Positions 1-11,605 of a stretch of DNA of 64,000 nt are shown one piece after another. Source of the stretch: Rhynochetos jubatus. Taxonomy: Eukaryota > Chordata > Aves > Eurypygiformes > Rhynochetidae. Position 1 is the stretch's first letter. Every line of letters begins with the position of its first letter. Made by a program: the position numbers and the translations under genes. Where the stretch lies: NCBI GenBank assembly GCA_027574665.1, contig CM050655.1, positions 5,766,001-5,830,000 of the forward strand. The letters run 5' to 3'. The notes beneath the pieces are model-generated. The model did not search any database and was not told where the DNA came from. It worked only from the letters and a program-made list of their open reading frames with translations.

Positions 1-270
1 TTATGCCCAAGTTCCATTTACAACGGTCTGCGTTGGTGAAGCTAACCCAGCAGTCACGATCCCAGAGCAACGCCACAGACTGACAATGTTGACTACTAAG
101 TATGATTACCAAAGCACAATACGCAAGTGGTAGTCAAACACCAGTGAGAAAGAAGCACATGGAGCATCAATTTTGCCAAAGCTGCAACTACTGACTTCAC
201 TCTCCAGGTCTGCCTAAGGCTCAACCGGCATCTAAGCTGCTTTTTTTTTTTTGGACTTTGTTCCTCTTAC

Positions 271-3200
271 CAATTCCAGTAATCTCCTTTTTGATCAGCT
301 GCAACTCCATGTGCTGAATTTTTATTCTCACTAAGAGGAAATAAATTTTTCCAACAATCACATCCTTTAAGTGATACCTTTAAGAGAACAGAAGGTGGGT
401 TTTCATTAAAGAATAAACACAACTTTTACACCTTCCTGAATACATGTTAATTATTTAGCTCAGTGGGGAAGTAAGCGTCTCAGCCAGAGCAGTGCAACTA
501 GCACCCTTCCATCACTGCAGTATTAGTAAAGGAAGTACTGTAGTTATATTACAAAAGCATAAATGCAGAAATCAAGTCTTAAGTATTTTCCCAATCTTCC
601 TATTAGCACTGAAGGCAGGAGACAAGGATACCTCGAAAAAGGCCATCGTGTAATTAGTAACCAAACAGCCCAACACCATAGGCATTGAAAATCTTGCTGT
701 ACATTTTACAGACATTACTGTCTTCAGACATCAGCCGTCCACCAAACATTACACACCCTACCTTTTTACCCCGAGATATTTACTTGAATGTGTTTCGTTC
801 TAAGTGACACTTACTTTGACTTATTGTACTCAAACTCTATATGAAGACAGTCTTCAATGCCTACTTCCATTTTAATGGAGTTGTTCACATCTGGGTACGT
901 AGCAAGCTGGTGAACAATCAGATCGTATTCTTTCACCAAGTCTGACAGCCGTCTCACTATCGTCACTTTCAGAAAATACCTAGGAAGAAAGCCACCAAGT
1001 CAGCCATAATTACTCAGAGTTGCGTAAGTAAAAGACCTTACGTTCTGAACTGCTGATATTCTTTGAAAGAAAAAGAGTAAGACACCAACATTCAAGATAA
1101 AACATTTATAAGTGGAAACATGGGGGTGTTTTGTTTGGCTGTGGGTTTTGGCTTGAGTTTTTTTTTCTTTAAGGAGAGACACGGACTGTCTCCACTGAAC
1201 CAAAAGAATTTTATCTATACAAACACCACTGAGCAATGCCAAACAAAGTAACAAAGGCTACCTTATAACGATCTCAACAACCCTAATCAAGGCAGACTAG
1301 CTACTGGCTGTCACATGTCCGATCTGAAATCCGAAAGGAGGAAGAGGGCAGCATAATCGCTAACTTGTGCATTTGCTGCAGAGGAGGAGGGGAGAGGCGG
1401 CTTCACCGTTACAAACCTCAGTCTGACGTTGGCACCGATGTAGGATTCGTATGGCTTCTCCACCTGCATGAATTCAAAGTCATAGCTTCTGCTTTGGGTC
1501 AGCTCTCCAGGTAAGGCCAGTTCTTTCACTAAGTTCACAAACTCGTGGGTATTGCTTTTGTCATTGAAGAGTTCTGAAGCCGAGAAAGTTAAAGGAAAAC
1601 ATGTTTCAGTGTTTATTTTTAGCAAACAATACTGTCTCTAACCTGGCAAATGGGACAGGACAACAGAAGCAATAATTTAAGTTACACCCACTTGACCAAA
1701 CGTTTTATCCAGTTTTTCTAAGTCATCCTCAGTTTCAGCAACCTACAGTAAGCATCCCTTAAAGAGCAAACTGCAATGGACAGAACACATATGAAGCTTC
1801 ACTACCACAGCACCCTTATTTAATGACAGTTTAGCTAGCTTTAATAAGTACTTCTTGCCTTGCATTCTTTGTAATTAGCACTGTCTGATTTTGGCTTCCA
1901 GCATTTACTGCTGAAGGGACAAAAACCAAGCAACATCAAGACTGGCTAGTGATCCCAACTCACCTCCCACAGAGTAACAACACCTACCAAATGGTTTATT
2001 GTTACTACTAGCCTACAGTCAAATGGTTTATTACGGCCACCGGTCTAAAGTCAGTCAGTTGGAAACAAGTTCTTAATACAGAAGCATATACAACACCAGT
2101 TTCACACGTATAGCATCTCCTGTCCCCAGACCAGTGCCATTATTACTCATCCCTAGATCTAGTCATGAAATTCTCACCGAGATAAAAAACTTAGAAAAAA
2201 ACTGATATTACCATAAAAAAAAAAAACCCAAAACACTTCAGCATATAAAAACAAGCTTCTCTACAATTCACAACTGAAAATGTCAGCTAAACCATTAGTG
2301 GTAGTTGGGCTTACAGACAGAAGCTTTTCAGAAAAAAAGAAAATGAACTAAACGCACCAACTCCGCAGGTTAGCGTTGCCAATTGGGTAGAAACTCACGC
2401 TAACTAGTAACCGCCTATTTTCTGACATGACTACAAAATATCTAAGGTGTACTCTGTTTGCTATGACAAGCATTTATAGATTACACAGTTTATTTACTGT
2501 TACACAACCCATAGTTCTTGTACCAGTCAGAAATCTGTGCTCTGAAGAGTTGGTTTGAAGTACATCTTTGACATGCAGGTGGAGCTAGCCTCCCAGTAGC
2601 GCAGAGACAGATCACAGTACTGGGATGCCTTTTATATTGCCGTGTTAAAACTTGAAAGGATGCACGAAAACATGGGCAAGTACAAAAAGCAGTAGCTTAA
2701 ACCACTTCTGCATAACTCGGAGAACTTCTAAATGGTAGCACAAAATTCACAAAACACTAAATTAAAGCCATTCAGAGAATAAAATTTATGCAGAGTGGAT
2801 GAAGAACAGCCTGTACAGCCACTACAGGACAACAGACTAAACGAAGCTGACGTCAGTGAACTCTACTTTTTCCCTACCTCTGAATGCCTCATTCCCATCA
2901 CACTGCTGCTTTATTGTGAAAGTTTGCTTTTGCAGCCCCACTGATCAGAACCGCAAAGCAGCAGGTGTCAGCACTCAGTCGTACCTGCTACGTACCAGCT
3001 CAGACACCAGGTCCTGGAGCCTACTGACTGATGAGAAATAAAGAATTTGTGAAATTCCAATCCAAGTCAATTGTAGGAGGCTGAAACTTGATGATTTACT
3101 CCCAAGGCAGACAACAACGCAAACAGCCCTCTAACAGGGGGAAGGAATTTTAGCATCAGCCTAAGGGTACAGAGGTTACCTTGCGCAGTAAGAAGTTAGT

Positions 3201-6200
3201 CATGATCAAGATTCATTACGATTTAAATCTAGCCAGACTTACAGCTACAAGAAAATCACATTTTTAACACAAATACCACATTATCTTAATAAAAGCACTG
3301 AGATCCTCTGATGGTTCAATACTATTTTACATTAACAGTATAAAACAATGTTTTTAAAAAAAAAAACCAATCACCAAAGAATTATTTCAGAAGTGTTTTC
3401 TTATAGTTTGCCCCATCATTTCTTTTTTATGCTGCTTCTCTTTCAGAGCCAGAACTGAAGTTAACAATTAGTAAGACTGGCACAGTATGTACACCCAATA
3501 CTTTGGCTTGAGACCTTAAATACAGGCAAAACAAGGCACAAGCAGAAAAAAAAAAATATAATCAAGTGCTTTGATTTTGCTTGTCACATCAGGGTCATTC
3601 ATCATCATTTATAGTCAGAGGGAAGACTGTGTTTAACTTCGAAATATATGAAGCAGAAACCACATGTACCATGGTCACAAGTTCAAATTTTAGAAATCTC
3701 TAGTGGTTCATAATCAAATTCTTAACTGGTCTGAGACAGACTGAATACTCGCCATCCCAGTTCTCCCCCACACGTACCTGTTTCCCTCTCAACGATTTTC
3801 TGACTAGCACAAATCAGCAGAGCACTTGTGTTAAAATGAGCAGGATCTAATCTTCCTTTGACACTTGTCACCCACTAACCCAATCAGGTTGCAGTGTTTG
3901 GGCCAAACTGCTGACAGTCACAAGTGCAAAGTTCCACAAATCACATGCACTTAACATCCCATTTGTAGCTTCAAAACTCACCAATTTGTCCTACAAATTC
4001 AATTCTTATTCCTTGGTGTTCTAGTCTCTTCCCATGCTGTTTTAGGGAGACGTTCACCTACCAAGGCAAGAAAAACCCCACTAATTAAAACTTTCAACGC
4101 TTACACTCTAATACATGCTCTTAGCAAGAGGGAAGGACATTACTACATGTCTGTGAAAACCGAGGCATCTCAACAGCACCATCTGAGCTTGAAGGCAACC
4201 AAATCAAACAGGTGATTATGAAACCAAGCGCTACTCGGGTGCCACTAAATCTTCTAGGAAAAATAGGATCATCCATGAGACTGTATTTAAGAAGTAAGGT
4301 TGAAACTTTCGAGTCTCAAAATTAAGAACCTAAGCCAGAGCTTCAGCAGAGCTGACATAAGCCAGTCGTGACCCCCTTGCCACCTGTGAAGTTTCAAAGC
4401 ATCTTCTGACTGCCACATTTGGAAGTCCAAAGAAGAACTGCCGTGAGATGTATTCTTTTCAAGTGAACTTAAGTCCATTCCTCCACAGATACTTGTAAAT
4501 ATTAATGATATATAATGTTTCCTTAGGAGGTAGCAATGACCAGAGAATTTCCTGCACCGTAAAAACCAGTACGTCATTGATATCCGGGAAGGAAGTAAAC
4601 CACTTGAATATAAAATTAAAAAAAAAAAAAAATCTGTCTTTGTGGTGACAAGAATGAGGGAAGAGGTAGGGGGAAATTGTTCAGTACGTTACTGGTCTTC
4701 CAAACCTTCTCATGCCAGTGTGCGTGCCATTAGCCAGAACTCAAACACCTCTCGGGCACTGCTGACACCAGTAAGGAGTGCTCAGACCAGCGAGCATACA
4801 AAAGCTAATTCCCCCCGTTTCCTGAGTTTGAGGCCCGTCTTACCTTAATTTCACATCCCTAAAAGGATCTTTCTAGAGAACCAAGATCTGGGCATTGAGA
4901 GGTATCTGAAGAGCAGGAAGATACCCAGTGACAACAGGTCAGTCAAGATGGAAGTAGGTATTTAGAAATCAATCTCAGAACACAACAGCTGGCTCACATT
5001 TCTTGGAGGAAAAGCCAATCATAACAGAAATATTGGGAGAATGAGAATAGCTCCAGTAAAACCAGAGCAATGCACCTAGGAACTCCCTGCCAATACCGAA
5101 GTAGAGGAATCCCTCTGGCAATCTCAACTTCCATTTTTTTCCAACAAGAAAATCTCTTGTTGACTCAGCAGCCAAGTGGATTTAATATGTTGCTCCTCTG
5201 ACGCAATTCCAGAAACCACTTCAGGGCATGAAACACAACGCTTAGCTTCAGGGTACGCAAAGCAGGTTGGGTGCCACCAGCCAAAAATTACTGTTACACG
5301 TGTTAGGTTGTGGGATTTTGGAGTTCAAGGGGAAGCACGGGGATCCAGTTTGGAAAAGTTGTCTTGTCAGAAGGAGCGATAGGATTGCACACGGTTGGGC
5401 AAAAAGTTTATTCATAAAGACAAGATGACTGGAAACAAACAGCTACTGTTCAAAACGTTCAGTTTTATCAGTTGCCTGAATGACTATGGTTAAAAAGACC
5501 ATATATAGGAAAGCACTGTTTCCTCTTTAAATAACACAAGCTGAAATTGCAGCTCGTTTGTATCAATGTTTCATTTAACTTCCCATATACATCTGCTTGC
5601 CAGAATGAGTACAGTAACTAATACCCAAAAAAAAAATTACCTTTCCCGAAACAGATTCTCCATCATAGAAGAGAAAATGCTTTTCTACTTTACCATCTTC
5701 TGTTTTGATTTCTGCCGTTTTTCGTGTTTCAGCATCATTAAGAATAACATCAATCTCGCAAACAGGACCGAAAAAGCCTCCAAGAAAACTCTGGAATAAC
5801 AAAAATCAGGTAAGTTACCACACAATGGACGCTCCATTATAAATAGTAAATACCACATATATTAGGGAAAAACATCTACGCTCCCATGACGTCACAAAGC
5901 CGTTACCTATTAGAGACCCAAGACATAGCAGTGACAAAAGACAGTTGCCCATCTAGCAACTAACCGTAATCAGGCCAGTAACAAGCAGCGACAGCTCTTA
6001 CAAAATACAATGTTTATTACAAAAGCACACAGCATAGTTATCATTATTACTAAAATACTAACAAACAGGTAAAACGTTGCTGTTGCAAACACAACTTCGG
6101 TTTCTGCCGTCAGTGAGAGTGGATGCCACAAGTTCACCCACGACAGTGCTCCAACGCTCCAATCCCTTACGGCCCTTACATCTTTCTCCTCCCCTCACAG

Positions 6201-8504
6201 CAGCATTCCCTAGGCACGAACTTCCGACCACCACCAAACACAAGAAAATAGGAGAGACCAGCCTTTGACCGTGCACAAACGTTCCCTAACAAGAAGCTGC
6301 AAAACACATCAGCGGCTCTGTGGGAAACTCCACATCTCCTAAGAATCAGGCACTGATCTGCTCTGATGTACTAAAGCAGACAATACTTCACTAATTCAGT
6401 GTGACTTGGGGTTTTTTGGAGAAATTACACCGCGTTCTCAAACGACAGCATCCGCTTCAGCTAGATGAGTGCAGTATACATGAAACTGCCATCCTCACTT
6501 CACCAATTCCACCTCCAAAGTTGAGTAAGGACACATCTCAAGACATGTAGGGGACCTGAAGTTTGAAATGCAGTGTTAATAACAAAGAGCCTATGAGACA
6601 GTTTGGTCTGAACGCTGCTGCCTAGAAGCGGGAATACTGAGCGCCTCTTTGCCTACCCCTACAAGTCAAGCAAAGACACGGCGCAATTGGGAGCCATAAA
6701 CCAGCGATTCACACACGACTAAACCTACTTTGTATTTGTTCAGATCGCAAGCAGCCCTAGTTCAACTCACAACGACGTAACTAACTGAAACCTAGCTGTA
6801 TCTGCTTCACATTCTCACAGGAAAGCAGCAGCAGATGACCAACAAAGTGGTCAAACGACCACTGAATCAATGGTCCCCCGAGTCTCTGCCAAGCACATAT
6901 TCGCATTAATTGCCACCACAAGAAAAAGCTCTTTTTTTTATGACTGCACACTGGAATCGTTCTTGATTTTTGGCTCCTTGGGAAAGGGGGAGAGAGAAAG
7001 AAGGAAGTTGCAACAAGAATTCCCAATCTTCAGGCTATTTTAAACTGTTACAGAGATTACTTTTGAGCATGCCCGTATTTTTTTCCCCTCAAAATTTCAG
7101 CATTCATTCTCCAGATCCGCCCTATGCTTCCCACTCCCAAGCAAAAAAGGAAGTGCACTACCTTTAAGTAAGTATTACACACGATGGCCTCACAATGCCT
7201 GCAGAATTATGAAGCTGTACCATCATTTAAAGCTATCAGCCTGAACTAACACAGGTAACACATCACTTCTCAAGACACTGTGTACGAGTATTTCAACTGC
7301 ACCCCTTCGAGATTAGCCATGATCTCATCCAGAAAGAACAAGAACATATGGAATAAAGGAACCAACAGCTGGTATCTCCTCCAGTTGCTATCAAAGATAC
7401 CGCTGCGGGAAACCATGCAAGGCAAGAAGTATTTTAAGAAGCCATCATATGGCTTATGACGTTACAGCTTAAGAAAACGAAGACAAGAGAAGCAAGGTTT
7501 CCAGAAGCTGGCCAAGCGCTGGGCTACGTTCTTGATTTCCCACAAATGATGGGCGCCGAAGATGCTGCTACATCACCGAAATCAATCCGCATCCAGTCCT
7601 TTTGCGTTACAGCTGTAGTAAAGGACTTGTAGGACTCCCAGCAGCTGATCAACGCGCGGAAATCCCAACCCCAGCTTCACACGGAGCCCTAAAAACCTTC
7701 TGCCCGTCCAACGGAGACAGAGACACACGTTAAGGAATCCACGCGCTTCAGAAACCCGAAGTGCATTGACTTAGGTAGGGTTTTAGGTATATATTTTTAA
7801 ACCTAGAGAGCACACCGAGCACAGTGCCTAGGCCAAACCTGGTGAGCGCAAAGCGGCCGCTACGTCACCAACCCCGAAGGATTGCCACCGAGCGCTGCCT
7901 TACGGGACTGCTGGAAGATTTACTGATGCTTCCAGGGCTATCACATGCACTTCTCCCAAAGCCTCTCCGAGAGCAGCTGCGTAGGAAAAATGGAACCGGA
8001 GTTTCCCACTAAACCCCGTCCTGGCGCGGGCACGCGAACACAGAGGAACACCCCCAGCCTCCGTCCGTAAGTTATGCTAAAAACACCCCAGCGCTCCGCT
8101 TTTCCGGCCCTCCCCCGAGCCCTCCCCGCACACCAGCGGCTCCCGCGGGGCCACCGCCCCCTCCCCCCATCCCCGGGGCGGGCCCACCTGGCGCGGGGCG
8201 GCCTCCGCCAGGCCCGGCGGCCGCTCAGGGCGAGGCGGGCAGCGGGGCCGTGTGACGCAGGCTGGGGAGGGGGCGGCCGGTCACCGGGCGCTCCTCGACC
8301 GAGCCCTGGGCGAAAGGATAGGCCAGCGGCGGCGCCGGAAGGCAGACGGCGCACGGCGGGGCGGCTCTCCTCACGCACAGCCCGGAGCCACAGGTGGGGA
8401 GGAAAGGCAAAGAGGCACCGCCCGGCCCGGCCTAGGCCGCCGCCTCGGGCGCGGAGCGGCGGGTAACGGCCCGCGTACCGGCGCGCCCCCCCCGCACTCA
8501 CCAT
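271..8504 (-). CDS. VPS26A: VPS26A, retromer cargo-recognition subunit (5' two thirds of the gene; partial)
   Basis: VPS26A is an arrestin-fold subunit of the retromer (VPS26-VPS29-VPS35), which retrieves cargo from endosomes to the Golgi or plasma membrane. Coding exons in order: 8502-8504 (the Met codon only, followed by a gtgagt donor), 5641-5790, 3982-4057, 1417-1573, 815-979 and 271-377. All introns are GT-AG and phases match. They encode about residues 1-219 of the usual ~327. The second exon begins SFLGGFFGPVCEID, later exons carry LFNDKSNTHEFVNL, MEVGIEDCLHIEFEYN and KDVIVGKIYFLLVR, all family signatures. FFGPVCEID and LFNDKSN separate it from the paralogue VPS26B (FFGFGQ, LYYDRGN). 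The small third exon reads VNVSLKQHGKRLEHQ, slightly different from mammals. The remaining exons lie beyond the left edge; bases 1-270 are intron with a short poly-T run and no exon visible. Identification is very secure. Confidence 0.96.
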
Positions 8505-8566
8505 GGTGCGCACCCCTCCACGGCCGACTCCCGCCACCAGCACCAGCCGCCCCGGCCCGCGCCCCT

Positions 8567-8615
8567 GTCATGTGACCTTACAGCCCGCCACGCCACGCCC
8601 CCCGCCGCACGTGAC
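8567..8615. promoter_or_regulatory. Two E-box/CLEAR-like sites in the VPS26A promoter
   Basis: GTCATGTGAC at 8567-8576 is a 10-bp near-palindrome of the MITF/TFE M-box type, and CACGTGAC at 8608-8615 matches the core of the CLEAR element (GTCACGTGAC). They lie 63-111 bp upstream of the start codon. TFEB/TFE3/MITF bind such sites in lysosome and endosome genes. That they act on VPS26A is inference. Confidence 0.5.
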
Positions 8616-8710
8616 CGCCCCTCCACACACACACCCCCCCCTCCCTTCCATTCCCCCCGCCGCCACCGCCCTCTCCGGGCCGGCCCGAGGGGGCGGGCGG
8701 GGTCATGGCG

Positions 8711-8720
8711 GCGCATGCGC
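8711..8720. promoter_or_regulatory. NRF1-type palindrome GCGCATGCGC
   Basis: A perfect GCGCATGCGC palindrome, the core of the NRF1 consensus, common in CpG-island promoters of housekeeping genes. It lies about 210 bp upstream of the VPS26A start codon, near the likely transcription start. Confidence 0.5.
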
Positions 8721-9084
8721 GGCGGGCGGGCGCCCTGAGGGCGCCGCCTAGCGGGCGGGAGGCGGAGGTGGTCGCCCACAGGAAATAACGGCCGCTGTCC
8801 CGAGATGTCGGTCAGGATCTTGCGCTTTTATTTGAGGGGAAAAGGAGCGAGGAGGAGCGAGGCAGCCGCTCGGGCGGCTTTTATACGGTTTGTAAGAGCA
8901 CAGGCGACTCCCACCACACAAAGGTTTTTAATTTATTCCACATCCACACAGGCGGGGCAGCGCCCCCCAAACCTGCTTTCCCCCGGCTGGAATGGCTGCG
9001 CCGCCTGCCAAAAGCAAAAAGCGAGTTCAGACTGGACAGAGATTTGTTTTTTAGTGAAAGCGATGAAGATTTTAAGGCAAAGTT

Positions 9085-9090
9085 TTTATT
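9085..9090 (-). terminator. Poly(A) signal (AATAAA) of SRGN
   Basis: AATAAA on the minus strand about 91 nt beyond the SRGN stop codon, giving a short 3' UTR. A second AATAAA lies further downstream at 8932-8937. Either way SRGN transcripts end only about 150-400 bp before the VPS26A promoter island. Confidence 0.6.
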
Positions 9091-9180
9091 GATTTGGTTA
9101 AAAACCGCTTTGTGGCCCTCACGTTGGGTCAGGCCCCGAGGAAGGGCGCTGCCATCACAAGGAGGCCGATGTCTCCAGGC

Positions 9181-11593
9181 CTACAGGAGCAAATCCTCCT
9201 CCGTTAGCTTTTGCTTCAGCTTGCCACCTCGCAGGCCCGCTAGGAAGGTGGGCAGGTTCGCCTCAAAGGAGCCGTCGCTGTCACTGAGCCCCGACCCGGA
9301 GGCTGGCTCTGCTTCCACCGCGGCGTCGGACCCAGAGCCGGACTCCTCATCCGAGAGTGGAAATATGTCGCCCAGTTCTTGGTACCTCTTCATCCTGAAA
9401 TGCAGAGCGGCCGCTGGTTTATTCCAGATTTATGAATTTGTTTATTATCGCTTTAAGTGAACATACCAAAGCTCCCATGGGTGAGCCACGCTGTGACAGG
9501 ACCGGCGAGACGGGAATAACAGATTTTGGGTGCTAGCATTAATGATCAAAGTGCGGCAAATGAACTTACAGGGACAGGTCTGCCATGGGCGGAAGGATCC
9601 TGTTGGCTTCGCCGGTGGGCATGTAGAACCAGGGCCCCTTCTCTTTGATGCAGTTAGCAGACCAGGAGTCGGGTCGGCACCTCACTCTCTTGTACCTCGC
9701 CCTCTGCATCGGAGCACCTGATCAAATCAGCCGTGCGTTATTCACCAGGACGTTATTCATCAGGACCTATTAACTTTATTAGCACCTAGTAAAGCTTAAA
9801 GGAGCGGAAGAAGGTAATTTGTGTGGCCATGATTGCTCAACTGCCCAAAAGCAAATTAACCCGGCCGACTTTTTTGTAGATGGCTACCAGCATCCCTAAG
9901 CAACACCACTGCTATCAGAGACGTCAGGCACATCTTACATGAAGTGCCAGCAAGTCCACAGGAATTAGAAATGGAAACCCTGTGGGAAAACACTGCCTCA
10001 TGCCAACGTCACAGCAGGGCTAATCCCTGGCCCAAGGCACAGCACATCTCCAGAGTACCCGTGAATTCGGCCACCTGCAGTCTCCCAAACCTGGTGAAGG
10101 TACCTCAAGGTCACTGGGGGACAAGGCACCACAGCGGAGAACTGGCTCCTGCGTCCTCCCTTTCTCTGTTGGCTCCAGCAAGGGTCAGGTCCAACCCCAC
10201 TTCGGCTTTGCCTGCCTCAGCTCAGCCCCGTGAGTTCAATGGGGTGACTTTTAGTGGGGAGGGTGGAAATTCAAGGTGTGCCAAAAGCCGTCGGCCACAG
10301 GAGCAGATTTGGGGATTACATAGGCTCTCGGAGCACGTAGTGGGAGGAGAGATGGTTCAGGCATCTCCTAGACATGTCTCAGGGTTACGTAAACCCACGG
10401 TTTCGGTTCTGGTGTCCCCCAGGTGCCTCACTGGGGCTTTCGCTGAAAAGCGGGTCTTCAAAAAGTACCAAAAGGAGAAACGAACGGTCACAAAGTAAAG
10501 AGAAATCCAGCAGCATTTCATCCTTCCTCTTGGTCTCATGTAATTAATTCTGAAGCCTCCTGGCGCATTCTCCTCCTGCTGGCACTTTATCTATTTTTTC
10601 TCGGGTTCTTGGGAATATCTCTCTGTAATTACACTTCTCTATTGCCCTATATATTTCCATAATGTACTAGATGACTTCAGCTACCTCCTACACTTCTCTG
10701 TAAGAGAAAAAAAGATCTCATGGGTATCATTTCCTGCTTCTTTTACAGCGTATTCCTTTTTCACACTTATTTTTTTCCCTTAGCATATCACGAAGAAGGT
10801 TTTTAATAATAACAGTGGCAACAAACGAACAACTGCAGCTGAATACTTTGCAAATAGATGATGTACAAAAAGCAGGCCGTAATCTCTCAAACATCAGCCT
10901 CCGAGGGGCAGGTACATAACAAAAGCCTATCGCTATCACAGCCTTGGTTTGGGGAGAAATCATACCCTACATGCTTGAAAAGCGCTTCTCTCTCGCAAGG
11001 AACAAATCCCCAGGGTACATCTCACCATGAATCAACATTTCCTTCTAGTTGTTTAGTGCTGCATGTTGCAATATTGTACCGAATAAACCGTTTAATTTCC
11101 TCATACTTACAACTACTTTCCTTTCCTGCTCCCCCAAGAAAGCACACTGTAGTAGTTATGACACGGGAACTGTTACACACTTTGTAACTATATAACTGAC
11201 CAACAGTAGTAGCCTGACCACTAGGAAAGGGCCAGTTAAAATCATACATATGGACACACATGGATTGAAAATACACACGCATACAGCAACGTATTTTATA
11301 AAGCCTTTTCCTCACAGGGGCTGGGAAAGGGACACAGAAATGCTCTACTTGCAAAACCCACCTTTTTCTACCATTTACATTTCCAGAAAATGAAATGTTA
11401 GCACGTTACCCCTAGAAAGAGGTCAGTTTGAAAAATTTGGAGGCTGCTGCCTACTTGGCCTACACTACATAGCCCAGAAAGAGGATTACCGAGAGAACAA
11501 CCGCCCCGTTTTACCTTGCGCTGTGTATCCCACAAAGAGGATTAAACAAATAGCCAGGAAAATCCTCCCGTTACATCTGATAAGGAGCTGCAT
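9181..11593 (-). CDS. SRGN: Serglycin (secretory-granule proteoglycan core protein)
   Basis: Serglycin is the intracellular proteoglycan core of blood-cell granules, whose Ser-Gly sites carry glycosaminoglycan chains that pack proteases and cytokines. Coding exons: 11515-11593, 9570-9717 and 9181-9394 (stop TAG), phases 1 and 2, all GT-AG, 146 aa. Exon 1 encodes a signal peptide (MQLLIRCNGR, then a hydrophobic run FLAICLILFVGY) ending AQG just as in mammals. Exon 2 has the family pattern RARYKRVRC...NC with two conserved cysteines (residues 40 and 49). Exon 3 has the conserved DIFPLSDEESGSGSD motif and an acidic end. Only four Ser-Gly dipeptides are present, as SGSG at about 94-97 and 108-111, against a longer uninterrupted run in mammals. 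An in-frame ATG lies four codons upstream (11605); I chose the second because it gives the mammalian signal-peptide length and has A at -3. Position between KIFBP and VPS26A agrees with human synteny. Confidence 0.93.
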
Positions 11594-11605
11594 TTTGGCC
11601 GGCAT

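Larger units (their letters stand above)
7840..8780 (-). promoter_or_regulatory. CpG-island promoter and 5' UTR of VPS26A
   Basis: This stretch is very GC- and CpG-rich compared with its AT-rich surroundings, and it contains the VPS26A start codon at the very end of exon 1. No TATA box is apparent, typical of a housekeeping promoter. Transcription must start above 8504, probably between about 8510 and 8720. The region also holds CACGTG/CATGTG E-boxes and an NRF1-type palindrome, listed separately. Long open frames here on both strands are by-products of GC richness. Confidence 0.8.

Noticed and set aside
7941-8575. Overlapping open frames of 60-200 codons on both strands in the VPS26A CpG island
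   Set aside because: Low-complexity Arg/Pro/Ala/Gly translations on opposite strands, no domains, no splice logic; expected in GC-rich promoter DNA.
9944-10498. 184-codon plus-strand open frame
   Set aside because: Lies in SRGN intron 1, has no recognisable domain and no promoter or splice context.
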